This document shows positions 10,350 through 21,085 of a stretch of 64,000 bases of DNA, in pieces. Made by a program: the position numbers and the translations under genes. The stretch is from Mixophyes australis (lineage: Eukaryota > Chordata > Amphibia > Anura > Limnodynastidae), in the NCBI GenBank assembly GCA_036250195.1, contig JAVHZZ010000003.1, positions 20,927,504 through 20,991,503 on the forward strand, in the 5' to 3' direction. The notes under the pieces were generated by a model, which was not told the origin of the DNA, made no database searches, and worked only from the letters and a program-made list of their open reading frames with translations. How positions within the stretch are numbered: the first letter of the stretch is position 1; each line of letters begins with the position of its first letter.

Positions 10350-12838
10350 TAGGGGCGGATGAGGCTGAGGGGCAGAAGAGACTGAGGGCCGGAAGAAGCT
10401 GAGGGACGAAAGACGCTGGAGGAAGAGGCTGATGGGAGGAAGAGGCTGAAGGACAGAAGAGGCTGATGGGAAGAAGAGGCTGAAAGACAGAAAAGGCTGA
10501 TGGGAAGAAGAGGCAAAAGGACAGACGAGGCTGAAGAGAGGAAGAGGCTGAAGGACAGAAGAGGCTGAGGGACAAAAAAGGCTGAGGTGTGGAAGAGGCT
10601 GAAAGGGAGCAAATGGCTGAGGTGTGGAAGAGGCTGAGTGGCTGAAGAGGCTGATGGGAAGAAGAGGCTGAGGGAGGAAGAGTCTGATGGGAGGAAGAGC
10701 CTAAAGAGATAGAAGAGGCTGAGGTGAGGAAGAGGCTGAATGGAGGAAGAGGCTGAGGGGCAGAAGAGGCCGAGGGACAGAAAAGGCTGAGGTGTGGAAG
10801 AGGCTGAAGGGAGCAAATGGCTGAGGTGTGGAAGAGGCTGAGTGGCTGAAGAAGCTTAGGGATGGAAGAGGCTGAGGGGCGGAAGAAGCTTAGGGGCGGA
10901 AGAAGCTGAGGGACGGAAGAGTCTGATGGGCGGAAGAGGCTGGAGGACAGAAGAGGCTGATGGGTGGATGAGTGGATGAGGCTGATGGGAAGAAGAGGCT
11001 GAGGAAGGAAGAGTCTGATGGGAGGAAGAGCCTGAAGTAATAGAAGAGGCTGAGGTGAGGAAGAGGCTGAAGGGAGGAAGAGGCTGAGGGACAGAAGAGG
11101 CAGAGGGACAGAAGAGGCTGAGGGACAGAAAAGGCTGAGGTGTGGAAGAGGCTGAAGTGAGGAAGAGGCTGAGGGACAGAAGAGGCTGAGGGATGGAAGA
11201 GACTGAGGGATGGGAGAGGCTGGAGGACAGAAGACGCTAAGGGGCAGAAGAGGCTGATGGGAGGAAGAACCTGAAGGGATAGAAGAGGCTGAGGTGAGGA
11301 GGAGGCTGAAGGGAGGAAGAGGCTGAGCTCTGGAAGAGGCTGGAGGGAGAATGAGGCTGAGGGACAGAAGAGGCTGAAGTCAGGAAGAGGCTGAAGAACA
11401 GAAGAGGCTGAGGGACAGAAAAGGCTGAGGTGTGGATGAGGCTGAGGTGTGGAAGAGGCTGAAGGGAGGAAGAGGCTGAGGGACAGAAGAGGCTGAGGGA
11501 CAGAAAAGGCTGAGGTGTGGAAGAGGCTGAGGGACAGAAGAGGCTGAGGGGTGGAAGAGGCTGAGGGGTGGAAGAGGCTGAGGGATGGAAGAGGCTGAGG
11601 GGTGGAAGAGGCTGAGGGGTGGAAGAGGCTGAGGGATGGAAGAGGTTGGAGGAAGAGGTAAGAGGCTGAAGGGAGAATGAGGCTGAGGGACAGAAGAGGC
11701 TGAAGTCAGGAAGAAGCTGAAGGGAGGAAGAGGCTGAAGGACAGAAGAGGCTGAGGGACAGAAAAGGCTGAGGTGTGGATGAGGCTGAGGGGTGGAAGAG
11801 GCTGAGGGACGGAAGAAGCTGAGGGACGGAAGAAGCTGAGGCATGGAAGAGGCTGAGGGGCAGAAGAGGCTGAGGGATGGAAGAGGCTGGAGGACAGAAG
11901 AGGCTAAGGGACAGAAGAGGCTGATGGGTGGAAGAGGCTGATGGGAGGAAGAGCCTGAAGGGATAAAAGAGGCTGAGGTGAGGAAGAGGGTGAAGGAGGA
12001 AAAGGCTGAAGGGAGGAAGAGGCTGAGTTGTGGTAGAGGCTGAGGTCTGGAAGAGGCTGGAGGAAGAGGGAAGAGTCTGAAGAGAGGAAGAGGCTGAAGG
12101 GAGAATGAGTCTGAGGACAGAAGAGACTGGAAGAAGAGGCTGAGGGACAGAAGAGGCTGAGGGACATAAAAAGCTGAGGGACAGAAGAGGCTGGAAGAAG
12201 AGGCTGAGGGACAGAAGAGGCTGGAAGAAGAGGCTGAAGGGAGGAAGAGGCTGAAGGAAAGAAGAGGCTGAGGTGTGGAAGAGGCTGGATAAAGAGTTTG
12301 AAGGGTGGAAGAGGCTGAGGGACAGAAGAGGCTGGAAGAAGAGGCTGAACTCAGGAAGAGGCTGAAGTCAGGAAGAGGCTGAAGGGAGGAAGAGGCTGAA
12401 GGGAGGAAGAGGCTGAAGGAAAGAAGAGGCTGAGGTGTGGAAGAGGCTGGAGAAAGAGTCTGAAGGGTGGAAGAGGCTGAGGGACAGAAGTGGCTGGAAG
12501 AAGAGGCTGAGGGACAGAAGAGGCTGGAAGAAGAGGCTGAAGTCAGGAAGAGGCTGAAGGGAGGAAGAGGCTGAAGGAAAGAAGAGGCTGAGGTGTGGAA
12601 GAGGCTGGAGAAAGAGTCTGAAGGGTGGAAGAGGCTGAGGGACAGAAGTGGCTGGAGGAACAGGCTGAGGTGTGGAAGAGGCAGGAGGAAGAGATAGAGG
12701 GACAGAAGAGGCAGAGGGACAGAAGAGGCTGAAGGGAGGAAGAGGCCGAGGGACAGAAGGAGCTGGAAGAAGAGGCTGTAGGGAGGAAGAGGCTGAAGGG
12801 ATAGACGGGGGCTGAGGGATAGAAGAGGCTGAGGGGCG
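10350..12838 (+). repeat. 17-bp minisatellite, about 146 units
   Basis: The consensus is AAGAGGCTGAGGGACAG with many variants (GGGGTGG, GGGAGGA, GGTGTGG). The plus strand is almost pure purine plus scattered CT pairs. Because 17 is not a multiple of 3, every minus-strand frame reads through the same 17-residue repeat (PLPPLSLFHPSASSVPQ type). This explains a 512-codon open frame at 11380-12918 that I do not regard as a gene. There is no splice or start context and no codon bias beyond the repeat. Confidence 0.95.
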
Positions 12839-13310
12839 CCTGTTTCCCAACACAGCACGTCTGTTATTTCAAAGTGTTCTAGATTGCTGTGTGACAGAGG
12901 TGCAGATAGTGGGTGCACTGGGTTTTAGGAATGCCGGTGGTTGTTTGTCTATTGGGTCCAATTATGTAAATCTGACCCCGGCTTTGTTTAATTAAGGGGT
13001 AACCCATTTTTGGGCAACTCACCCCCTTTATGTCCTGTTTCCCAAATAAGGGGGCTCCCTACCGTGGGACACTCACCATTACTTGACCCCAGGGGCTGGA
13101 CCACACTCTCGTTGTGCAAAATCATCTACCGATTCAGACTAGACAGATGGTTTTATTTAAGCAGCAAGGTCTGACTCCCAGCGACAGGCAATGACCCCCT
13201 TGTTTGCTACAGATGGGGGGAATTACATATGTAGGTAGGGGTGGTTGTAACTCCTAAATGCATAGAGGAAGTCTTTACTATGTCGCAATCTTCCCTCCAA
13301 TCAGCAATGG

Positions 13311-13353
<43 letters not shown>

Positions 13354-14067
13354 AAGTTAGTACTAAGCGTTCTTTCTCCCTGGGCTTTACCAGTGTAGTC
13401 TATGACAATTGCATTATCCATAGTTACCGGGGTACGTTTTCTGCATCAGGATTCCTATTTAAACATCATGTAGAAACATGACCGTTTTCTGCATATATAT
13501 CCGTTGACTCCAGTCCACCCACTGCCCTGGTAAATAACTCTTTTACAGCCAGGAGAGGGATCCCATCATTTTAAAATGAAAAACTGTTACACCCATGAAA
13601 CCTGAAGTTTGCTCAGGTCATAAAACCAACTCTATATTTCTTTTAAGGTCTTGAATAAGGTGAAACAGTTGTTTTACCATTGTCTTGTTAGTTTTGCTTC
13701 ATCGGGAGTTGAGCAAATTATGGGCATTGTGAATGAAAGATTTAGGGTGGAAAAATTGGGACTACCCACAGTCCCAATTGAGTCCTGACCTTGCAGCAAG
13801 GGGTTAAGCAGCTGCGTCTCTGCGGAACCCTGATGACGTTGTGCGGTTGCTATTCCGAGGCCTCGTGTTCGGTGTATAAGCAGCAACTAGGTCTTGTCAT
13901 TTCCCTCCTGCCCCAGTGTTGCCTAAAGAAAAGTATGTCAGGGGAGCCATGTACCTACTGACAACAAAATCTCACCAGCAACAGCCTCTATGGGGAGAAC
14001 CTTCGGTATTTAATAAACCTTCACTACTTTATCTGTAACCAGACAAACTAATAATCGCTGTATGTTA
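12839..14067. other. Unassigned intronic sequence with a TA microsatellite
   Basis: Apart from the TA run at 13312-13347, no element or exon was recognised up to the outer hAT insertion site. Confidence 0.45.
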
Positions 14068-14684
14068 CTGTTAGTCAGGGCCGGACTGGGACTAAAAATC
14101 AGCCCTGGCATTTAAAGCACACAGGCCCACCTGCTGTGGGCTCCATGCATGATATATATGATATATGTAGGAAAACAAGCAAGGCTTGTGTGGTAATTAT
14201 TTATGTATCCTATGCTCATCAAATCTTCCTAAACAATTACTTAAATGCCCCAGTAGCTCTCATCGATTCTCAGGAGACATCCATGATAATGGACATTAAA
14301 ATCTTTGCCCATCATGGGAAACCTCATGCCCTGTAATTGAACATATAAAGGAGCGGATTAAGCTAGCTGCCTAACTTGTGCTCCTTCTATCTAGGATCTA
14401 ATGGAGCAATAGCCAATGCTAGGTAGCTCTGAAGTAGCAAGGGATTCCTATTGAAGTAGATTGTGACTTGCTAGCTGCCTAACTAATGCTCCTACTATCT
14501 TGGGTCTAATGGAGCAATTGCCATAGCGAAATTCCCTATAATAAAACGAGGCAACTGATTCAAGCGTTTCGCTGATTGAACTTTAATACCCCCCCTCCTT
14601 CCCACACTTACCAGGGGGGGGCTGGCAAATTGTAGCCCGGGGGGCAAGCACATAGCACTGGCCCATAAGTAGCGGCCCATATAA

Positions 14685-15259
14685 TCTAATATATAAATGC
14701 TTAGTGGCGTCTGTGTGTGGAAAAAAAAAACCAAGTTGCAGCGCCACCTGCTGGGCAGAGTTATACACTGACCTACTAAATTCTTAGTGTGTGTGGGAAA
14801 AAAAATTCAAAAAGGGCTGAAATTTGGTAGGGCTCAAACTCATTTTCGTGAGGTAATTTTACCTCATGAACACACATGTGTAGAGGCGTGCGTTAGTGTG
14901 TGTGTGTGTGGAAAAAACTATTTTCTCAGAAAGGGCTCATCCAATTGACCTGAAATTTGGTATACTGACATTATTTGACAAAAAAATTAGAATAGTCAAG
15001 TCAGTAAACTTCCATCATCCCCCCTTCCCCCCATGGGAGGGGTAGTAAAGGCTAAATTTACGAGTTGAGGGGTCAAACTCATTTTCGTGAGGTAATTTTA
15101 CCTCATGAACACACATTAAAAAGGGCGCTTGCGTCGGGAAGTAACGATCTTCCCCTGAGGAGGCCTGGGCTAGGCCCAAATGCATGACAAGAACCTTTTT
15201 AAGACCTTAAGTAGCTTGATTTGACTAGAATACATGAGTATCATGCACGGGTTGACTTG
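14685..15259 (+). mobile_element. Helitron-like non-autonomous element, copy 1
   Basis: The element starts TCTAATATATAAATGC and ends in a small hairpin (CATGA-GTA-TCATG) about 11 bp before a terminal CTTG. It lies between an A and a T with no target duplication. These are Helitron hallmarks, except that the canonical end is CTRR. Inside, the palindrome TGAGGTAATTTTACCTCA occurs twice, at about 14849 and 15089. A related copy is at 53686-54087. Confidence 0.55.
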
Positions 15260-15289
15260 TATAAATAAATCAGTAATAAATATATATAG

Positions 15290-15336
<47 letters not shown>

Positions 15337-15615
15337 TTGTAAACATTTATTTCTATATATTTATTAATTAATTCACTTCATGGGAGCCTCCTGGTGAGAT
15401 TGAGGCTCCCATGTATTTGATTGATTGGGGCTTCCCCAATCATATTCAGAGGGGGCTGGTAGGCAGGGCACAGGGTGCAGCACTTTTATGATGGCTAATG
15501 TTTTGCCCTGTATATGCAGTGCCGTCCGCATATACATATTTTCATTAATGTCTATGTTAATAACAGGTGACTTTAATTCAATATATATATATATATATTA
15601 GAGATGGGCGGGTCC

Positions 15616-15683
15616 GGTTCTCCGAGAACCGAACCCACCCGAACTTTGGGTATCCGAGTACCGAGCTGAGCAGCTCGGTACTC
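15616..15683. repeat. Subterminal palindromes at the hAT 5' end
   Basis: Two nested-type palindromes sit near the 5' terminus. GGTTCTC-C-GAGAACC has 7-bp arms (15616-15630). GAGTACCGAGCTG-AG-CAGCTCGGTACTC has 13-bp arms (15656-15683). The larger palindrome is preserved in the inverted copy at about 43867-43894. Such motifs are plausible subterminal binding sites for the transposase, but that is inference. Confidence 0.75.
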
Positions 15684-15770
15684 TCCCGCCCATTCCGAAT
15701 CCAAATCGAGGCCGAACGTCATTGTGACGTTGTCGGATCTCGGGACTCGGTTCTCGCGATACTTCAACTT

Positions 15771-15778
15771 TATAAATA
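15771..15778 (+). promoter_or_regulatory. Candidate TATA box of the hAT transposase gene
   Basis: TATAAATA lies 172 bp inside the 5' end of the element. It is followed by GC-mixed sequence and then by the tandem array. The same motif is kept at the matching place in the inverted copy (around 43770-43780), which supports a role but does not prove it. Transcription from here would place about sixteen 100-bp repeats in the 5' leader. Confidence 0.4.
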
Positions 15779-15947
15779 CACGCCTCCACAGCAATCCATC
15801 GCCATTTGACAGAGGGAGAGAGCAGGGTGTAGTCATAGGCTAATTAGAGCAGGGACAGAGAATACAATATTGTTCTTGCAATTGCTCTAACCAAAATCGC
15901 TAGTGCAGAGAGGAGGATAGAGGTTTATTATTTTTTCTTCATATTTG

Positions 15948-17560
15948 GCACTCCCCAGCGCTTTTGGGGTGTCCCCCATAATTGTGCATTAATATTTCTG
16001 GCTGTCAAAAGTCATATCTGTCAGCAGTATCTACTAAATAATTTGTAGCACACCTCAGTGCTTTTGGGGTGTCCTCCCTAATTGTGCATTAATATTTCTG
16101 GCTGTCAAAAGTCATATCTGTCAGCAGTATCTACTAAATAATTTTTAGCACTCCTCAGTGTTTTTGGGGTGTCCTCCCTAATTGTGCATTAATATTTCTG
16201 GCTGTCAAAAGTCATATCTGTCAGCAGTATCTACTAAATAATTTTTAGCACTCCTCAGTGTTTTTGGGGTGTCCTCCCTAATTGTGCATTAATATTTCTG
16301 GCTGTCAAAAGTCATATCTGTCAGCAGTATCTACTAAATAATTTTTAGCACTCCTCAGTGTTTTTGGGGTGTCCTCCCTAATTGTGCATTAATATTTCTG
16401 GCTGTCAAAAGTCATATCTGTCAGCAGTATCTACTAAATAATTTTTAGCACTCCTCAGTGTTTTTGGGGTGTCCTCCCTAATTGTGCATTAATATTTCTG
16501 GCTGTCAAAAGTCATATCTGTCAGCAGTATCTACTAAATAATTTGTAGCACTCCTCAGTGCTTTTGGGGTGTCCTCCCTAATTGTGCATTAATATTTCTG
16601 GCTGTCAAAAGTCATATCTGTCAGCAGTATCTACTAAATAATTTTTAGCACTCCTCAGTGTTTTTGGGGTGTCCTCCCTAATTGTGCATTAATATTTCTG
16701 GCTGTCAAAAGTCATATCTGTCAGCAGTATCTACTAAATAATTTTTAGCACTCCTCAGTGTTTTTGGGGTGTCCTCCCTAATTGTGCATTAATATTTCTG
16801 GCTGTCAAAAGTCATATCTGTCAGCAGTATCTACTAAATAATTTTTAGCACTCCTCAGTGTTTTTGGGGTGTCCTCCCTAATTGTGCATTAATATTTCTG
16901 GCTGTCAAAAGTCATATCTGTCAGCAGTATCTACTAAATAATTTGTAGCACTCCTCAGTGCTTTTGGGGTGTCCTCCCTAATTGTGCATTAATATTTCTG
17001 GCTGTCAAAAGTCATATCTGTCAGCAGTATCTACTAAATAATTTTTAGCACTCCTCAGTGTTTTTGGGGTGTCCTCCCTAATTGTGCATTAATATTTCTG
17101 GCTGTCAAAAGTCATATCTGTCAGCAGTATCTACTAAATAATTTTTAGCACTCCTCAGTGTTTTTGGGGTGTCCTCCCTAATTGTGCATTAATATTTCTG
17201 GCTGTCAAAAGTCATATCTGTCAGCAGTATCTACTAAATAATTTTTAGCACTCCTCAGTGTTTTTGGGGTGTCCTCCCTAATTGTGCATTAATATTTCTG
17301 GCTGTCAAAAGTCATATCTGTCAGCAGTATCTACTAAATAATTTTTAGCACTCCTCAGTGCTTTTGGGGTGTCCTCCCTAATTGTGCATTAATATTTCTG
17401 GCTGTCAAAAGTCATAACTGTCAGCAGTATCTACTAAATAATTTTTAGCACTCCTCAGTGTTTTTGGGGTGTCCTCCCTAATTGTGCATTAATATTTCTG
17501 GCTGTCAAAAGTCATAACTGTCAGCAGAATCTACTAAATAATTTTTAGCACTCCCCAGTG
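15948..17560 (+). repeat. 100-bp tandem array within the hAT element, 16 units
   Basis: The anchor TCAGCAGTATCTACTAAATA recurs exactly every 100 bp from 16021 to 17521, giving sixteen anchors, the last with one change. The units are nearly identical inside the array. The two outermost edges read CTCCCCAG, whereas the internal units read CTCCTCAG, so the array looks expanded from one or two internal units. The array ends about 14 bp before the transposase start codon. Confidence 0.95.
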
Positions 17561-17573
17561 GTTTGCGCTCAGA

Positions 17574-20567
17574 ATGGATTCAAAGCAGTCCACATATGAT
17601 CTAAATGAGCAACCAGGTTCTGTCACCAGTCCTGATGTTAGTGTTCCCAGTACGTCATCTGGCCAAGGCGATGTCAAACAACAGAGTGTTTTCAAATTAG
17701 TGCAAAAAACAAAAACCAAAAAAAAATTTACTGTATTGAAGCGAAAAAGAAGTGTAACTGAGCAAAAGTTAAGTGACGATAAAAAAAAAATTGCAAGCAT
17801 GCCATTCTACACACGCAGTGGCAAAGAGAGAATGAGGCCTTCACCTTTGGCTATTAGTGGCAGATCCCAAAAAGTTACCCAGCCTACAATTGGTGCACAA
17901 CTACTGTTACGCGTCAAAGCTGAGCTGCAAGATAACAGTGAGGCATTACAGGAGAATATTTGCTCTGATTCACAAATGACAACAATCCCTGTGGAGAGTC
18001 CATCCAACAGTGGGATGTCTAATCGTGAGCATTCTGCTGATGTGTGCCTTAATAGCCCGAGTGTAGCCGGTGATACCCAAATTGAGGATGCCACTTTGGA
18101 ATTAGAAGAGGATGAGGGGGAGATTTGTGTAGGCGACGAGGGCGCTAATGAGGATGTTGATGAGGATGAGGTTGTTTGTGTAAGTCCTGCACCAGTGGCA
18201 GCAGTTCTGGCACGTGACAAGAAAAAGGCCATTGTCATGCCTGGGCATAAAACAAAAAAATCCACTTCTTATGTGTGGAATTATTTCTACCCAAATCCAG
18301 ACAACAATTGTATAGCCATTTGTAGTGTATGTGAAGCCACAGTCAGTCGAGGGAGGGACCTTAACCATCTTGGAACCTCGTCTATGTTACGCCATTTAAC
18401 GAGAGTTCATGGCAAAGTGTTGGGAAAAGCTGAAAGTTCTTCCCAAAAGAATACAAGCACTCCCTCATCAGCTAAGACCCTCCGCTCACCGACATACCGA
18501 CGGCTACAAAATACACCCACCACACCATCCTCATCAATATCCTCAGTAGCGCTCGGAGTTAGCCCGGCATCCCACTTAAGGCTGGATGACTCCGGCACTA
18601 TTATTGATTCCTCTGAAGAAAGCGTTAGTCCTGCTGCTGCTGTTGCTGCTGCTGGGGGTGAATCGTCATCCCAGAGGCAGGTGAATAAAATGAGCAGTCC
18701 TACATTTCAGCAATTAACTGTGAAACAATCATTTGCGAGGGGAAGCAAATATGACAGCAGTCACCCAGTCGCCAAGCGAATCACAGACGCCATGGCTGCA
18801 ATGTTAGTGTTAGATCTGCGTCCAATCTCCACAATAAACGCAGCTGGTTTTTCACAGTTAATTGAGGTTTTGTGTCCGCGTTACAGAATTCCATCGCGAC
18901 ACCATTTCTCCCGTAAAGCTATTCCACAACTATACCAAAAAGTGTGTAAAAATGTAGAGATTGCGCTGAAAAATGCCATTCTGCCCACTGTTCACTTAAC
19001 CACAGATATGTGGACAAGTGGAAGTGGCCAAACCAAAGACTATATGACTGTGACAGCCCACTGGGTTGGTCATTCACCTTCACCAGCAGGAACAGCAGCA
19101 GCATGTACACCACTACGTAACATTTGTCACAGGCAGGCCACTCTTTGTATCACCGGCTTCACTAACAGGCATACGGCTGACAATTTGTTACGCAAACTGA
19201 GAGATGTGATTGATGCATGGCTTATACCACTCGGACTCTCCCCAGGGTATGTCATTTCAGATAACGCCAACAATATAGTGCGAGCATTACAGCTGGGTGA
19301 TTTCCAACATATTCCCTGTTTTGCTCACACCATCAACTTGGTGGTGCAGAGCTTCCTACGAAATAACCGTGAGGTGCAGGAGATGCTTTCGGTGGCCCGT
19401 AAAATTTCAGGCCATTTCAGGCATTCAGCCACAGCATGTAGGAGATTACAGCAGCTCCAAGAGCAGTTTAACTTGCCCTGCCACCAACTTAAGCAAGAGG
19501 TGGTAACTCGGTGGAATTCCACCCTGTACATGCTTCAGAGGATGGAGGAACAGCGCAAAGCCATCCAAGCATATTGCACAAGTCATGACATTGGGAAAGG
19601 AGGGGGGATGTATTTCACTCTTGCACAGTGGGGAATCCTTTCAGTGCTGTGCAAGGTGCTGAAACCATTTGAAGTTGTGACATGTGAGGTCAGTGCAGAC
19701 TCTGCTAGTTTGAGCCAAGTCATTCCTTTAATTAGACTATTGGAAAAGCAGCTTGAGAAAATGAAGGAGGAGCTGAAAGCAAGCAATTCAGCAAAGTATG
19801 TTGGCCTTGTCGATCAAGTACTTAATTCGCTTCACAATGATCCTCGAGTTATTAAGATCTTGAACTCGGATCAGTACGTTTTGGCCACTGTGCTTGATCC
19901 AAGGTTTAAAACCTACATTGAGTCTTTACTTGTAAATGAGCGAGATGTGAACTTTTGCAAGGAGCTATTGCTCAGCAAGTTGGCCGCTGAACTGGGCCTC
20001 GGCTTGACGACGTGTCCTCCTTCACTTTCTCAAGCTGTTGCTCGTAAAAAATTAAATTTCCAAAAAAGAAGCAGGGAAGACACAGGGGGCAGACCAGAAC
20101 AATTTAACATCTGGGCTGGTTTGAAGGATTTTTCAAAAAAATGTGTCACTTTGCCCATAACTCCATCCAATATGAGTATAAACATGCAAAGGATGGTGGA
20201 GGATTACTTTCAAGAGGTAGTTGATATGGAAATGTCAGACAGTCCCTTTCCTTACTGGGAAGAAAAGCAGGCCATTTGGAAACCCATGTACAAACTTGCT
20301 TTGCAATACCTAAGCTGCCCACCCTCCAGTGTGTACTCTGAACGAGTGTTCAGCACAGCAGGGAACTTAGTCAGTGATCGCCGTAGAAGGTTACTTCCCA
20401 AAAATGTGGAGAAAATGATGTTTATAAAAATGAACTACATCTTCCACGAGGAAGGCCTTCACCATCCAAGACATCCAAGCACTGACTGTTCTCTAATGGC
20501 GGATTCAAGCGGCGATGAATTGATAGTCTGTGATGATGACGTACACACTGATGAGGGTGAGGATTAA
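17574..20567 (+). CDS. hAT-family transposase with BED zinc finger, 997 aa, intact
   Basis: The single exon-like frame has no internal stop. It opens with a low-complexity N-terminus containing a basic, NLS-like cluster (about residues 44-70) and an acidic stretch (about 175-200). A BED-type zinc finger follows, with Cys250, Cys253, His274 and His279. The RNase H-like core shows TTDMWTS with Asp478, SDNANN with Asp563, the PCFAH motif with Cys582 and His585, and TRWNST around Trp647. The third catalytic acid cannot be placed with certainty by eye. The C-terminus has the hAT dimerisation signature YSERVFSTAGN (around residue 923), followed by a basic RRRR run. The family cuts and pastes its element using the terminal repeats. 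The start at 17574 lies just after the tandem array and is the first ATG of the open frame. A domesticated ZBED gene is less likely, because the transposon ends are present. The length is at the high end for hAT transposases. Confidence 0.95.
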   Translation: MDSKQSTYDLNEQPGSVTSPDVSVPSTSSGQGDVKQQSVFKLVQKTKTKKKFTVLKRKRSVTEQKLSDDKKKIASMPFYTRSGKERMRPSPLAISGRSQKVTQPTIGAQLLLRVKAELQDNSEALQENICSDSQMTTIPVESPSNSGMSNREHSADVCLNSPSVAGDTQIEDATLELEEDEGEICVGDEGANEDVDEDEVVCVSPAPVAAVLARDKKKAIVMPGHKTKKSTSYVWNYFYPNPDNNCIAICSVCEATVSRGRDLNHLGTSSMLRHLTRVHGKVLGKAESSSQKNTSTPSSAKTLRSPTYRRLQNTPTTPSSSISSVALGVSPASHLRLDDSGTIIDSSEESVSPAAAVAAAGGESSSQRQVNKMSSPTFQQLTVKQSFARGSKYDSSHPVAKRITDAMAAMLVLDLRPISTINAAGFSQLIEVLCPRYRIPSRHHFSRKAIPQLYQKVCKNVEIALKNAILPTVHLTTDMWTSGSGQTKDYMTVTAHWVGHSPSPAGTAAACTPLRNICHRQATLCITGFTNRHTADNLLRKLRDVIDAWLIPLGLSPGYVISDNANNIVRALQLGDFQHIPCFAHTINLVVQSFLRNNREVQEMLSVARKISGHFRHSATACRRLQQLQEQFNLPCHQLKQEVVTRWNSTLYMLQRMEEQRKAIQAYCTSHDIGKGGGMYFTLAQWGILSVLCKVLKPFEVVTCEVSADSASLSQVIPLIRLLEKQLEKMKEELKASNSAKYVGLVDQVLNSLHNDPRVIKILNSDQYVLATVLDPRFKTYIESLLVNERDVNFCKELLLSKLAAELGLGLTTCPPSLSQAVARKKLNFQKRSREDTGGRPEQFNIWAGLKDFSKKCVTLPITPSNMSINMQRMVEDYFQEVVDMEMSDSPFPYWEEKQAIWKPMYKLALQYLSCPPSSVYSERVFSTAGNLVSDRRRRLLPKNVEKMMFIKMNYIFHEEGLHHPRHPSTDCSLMADSSGDELIVCDDDVHTDEGED

Positions 20568-20770
20568 GCTGAAGATGATGCCGATAACATCTTTTTAAAA
20601 CTTTCTATGTAAGTGTAGGGTGCAATCTACCCCCAAAGAGGAAAGGGACTTGTGGCATTTCCATATCACATACCATCTTGAAAGGCTGCTGTTAGGGCAA
20701 TTTATCCTTAAGGGTAGGGTGTCATAGACAGAGTGACCCTAAACTGGCTTTGTCCATTTTTCATAATATT

Positions 20771-21085
20771 GTACAGTCTATAATGGCTGAATTTTTGGGT
20801 ATTTTATACAAGTGGAGGGGGGCCTAGAGAGACAGAAACCAAACTGGCTTTTTCCATGTCAATTAATATTGTACAGTCTATAATGGCTGAATTTTTTGGT
20901 ATTTTATACAAGTGGAGGGGGGCCTAGAGAGACAGAGTGACCCCAAACTGTCTTTCTCCATGTCAATTAATATTGTACAGTCTATAATGGCTGAATTTTT
21001 TAGTATTTTATACAAGTGGAGGGGTGCCTTGAGAGACAGAAACCAAACTGGCTTTTTCCATTTCTTTACATATTTAACTATAAGT
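20771..21085 (+). repeat. Second subterminal tandem array in the hAT 3' region
   Basis: Three units of about 100-104 bp share GTACAGTCTATAATGGCTGA (at 20771, 20871 and 20975) followed by a TTTTATACAAGTGGAGG-type segment. The region lies downstream of the transposase stop. An ATTAAA at 21190 is a weak candidate poly(A) signal. Related but more diverged units occur in the shorter copy at about 41570-41880. Confidence 0.8.

Noticed and set aside
11380..12918. 512-codon Ser/Pro/Leu-rich open frame as a secreted or structural protein gene
   Set aside because: It is wholly the reverse reading of a 17-bp minisatellite. All three frames of that strand give the same motif, and there is no promoter or splice context.
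15948..17560. The 100-bp array as a CRISPR array
   Set aside because: There are no variable spacers: adjacent units are identical over their full length. The context is a eukaryotic transposon.
17807..18265. 152-codon minus-strand frame opposite the transposase
   Set aside because: It is a shadow of the transposase gene on the opposite strand, with no domain.
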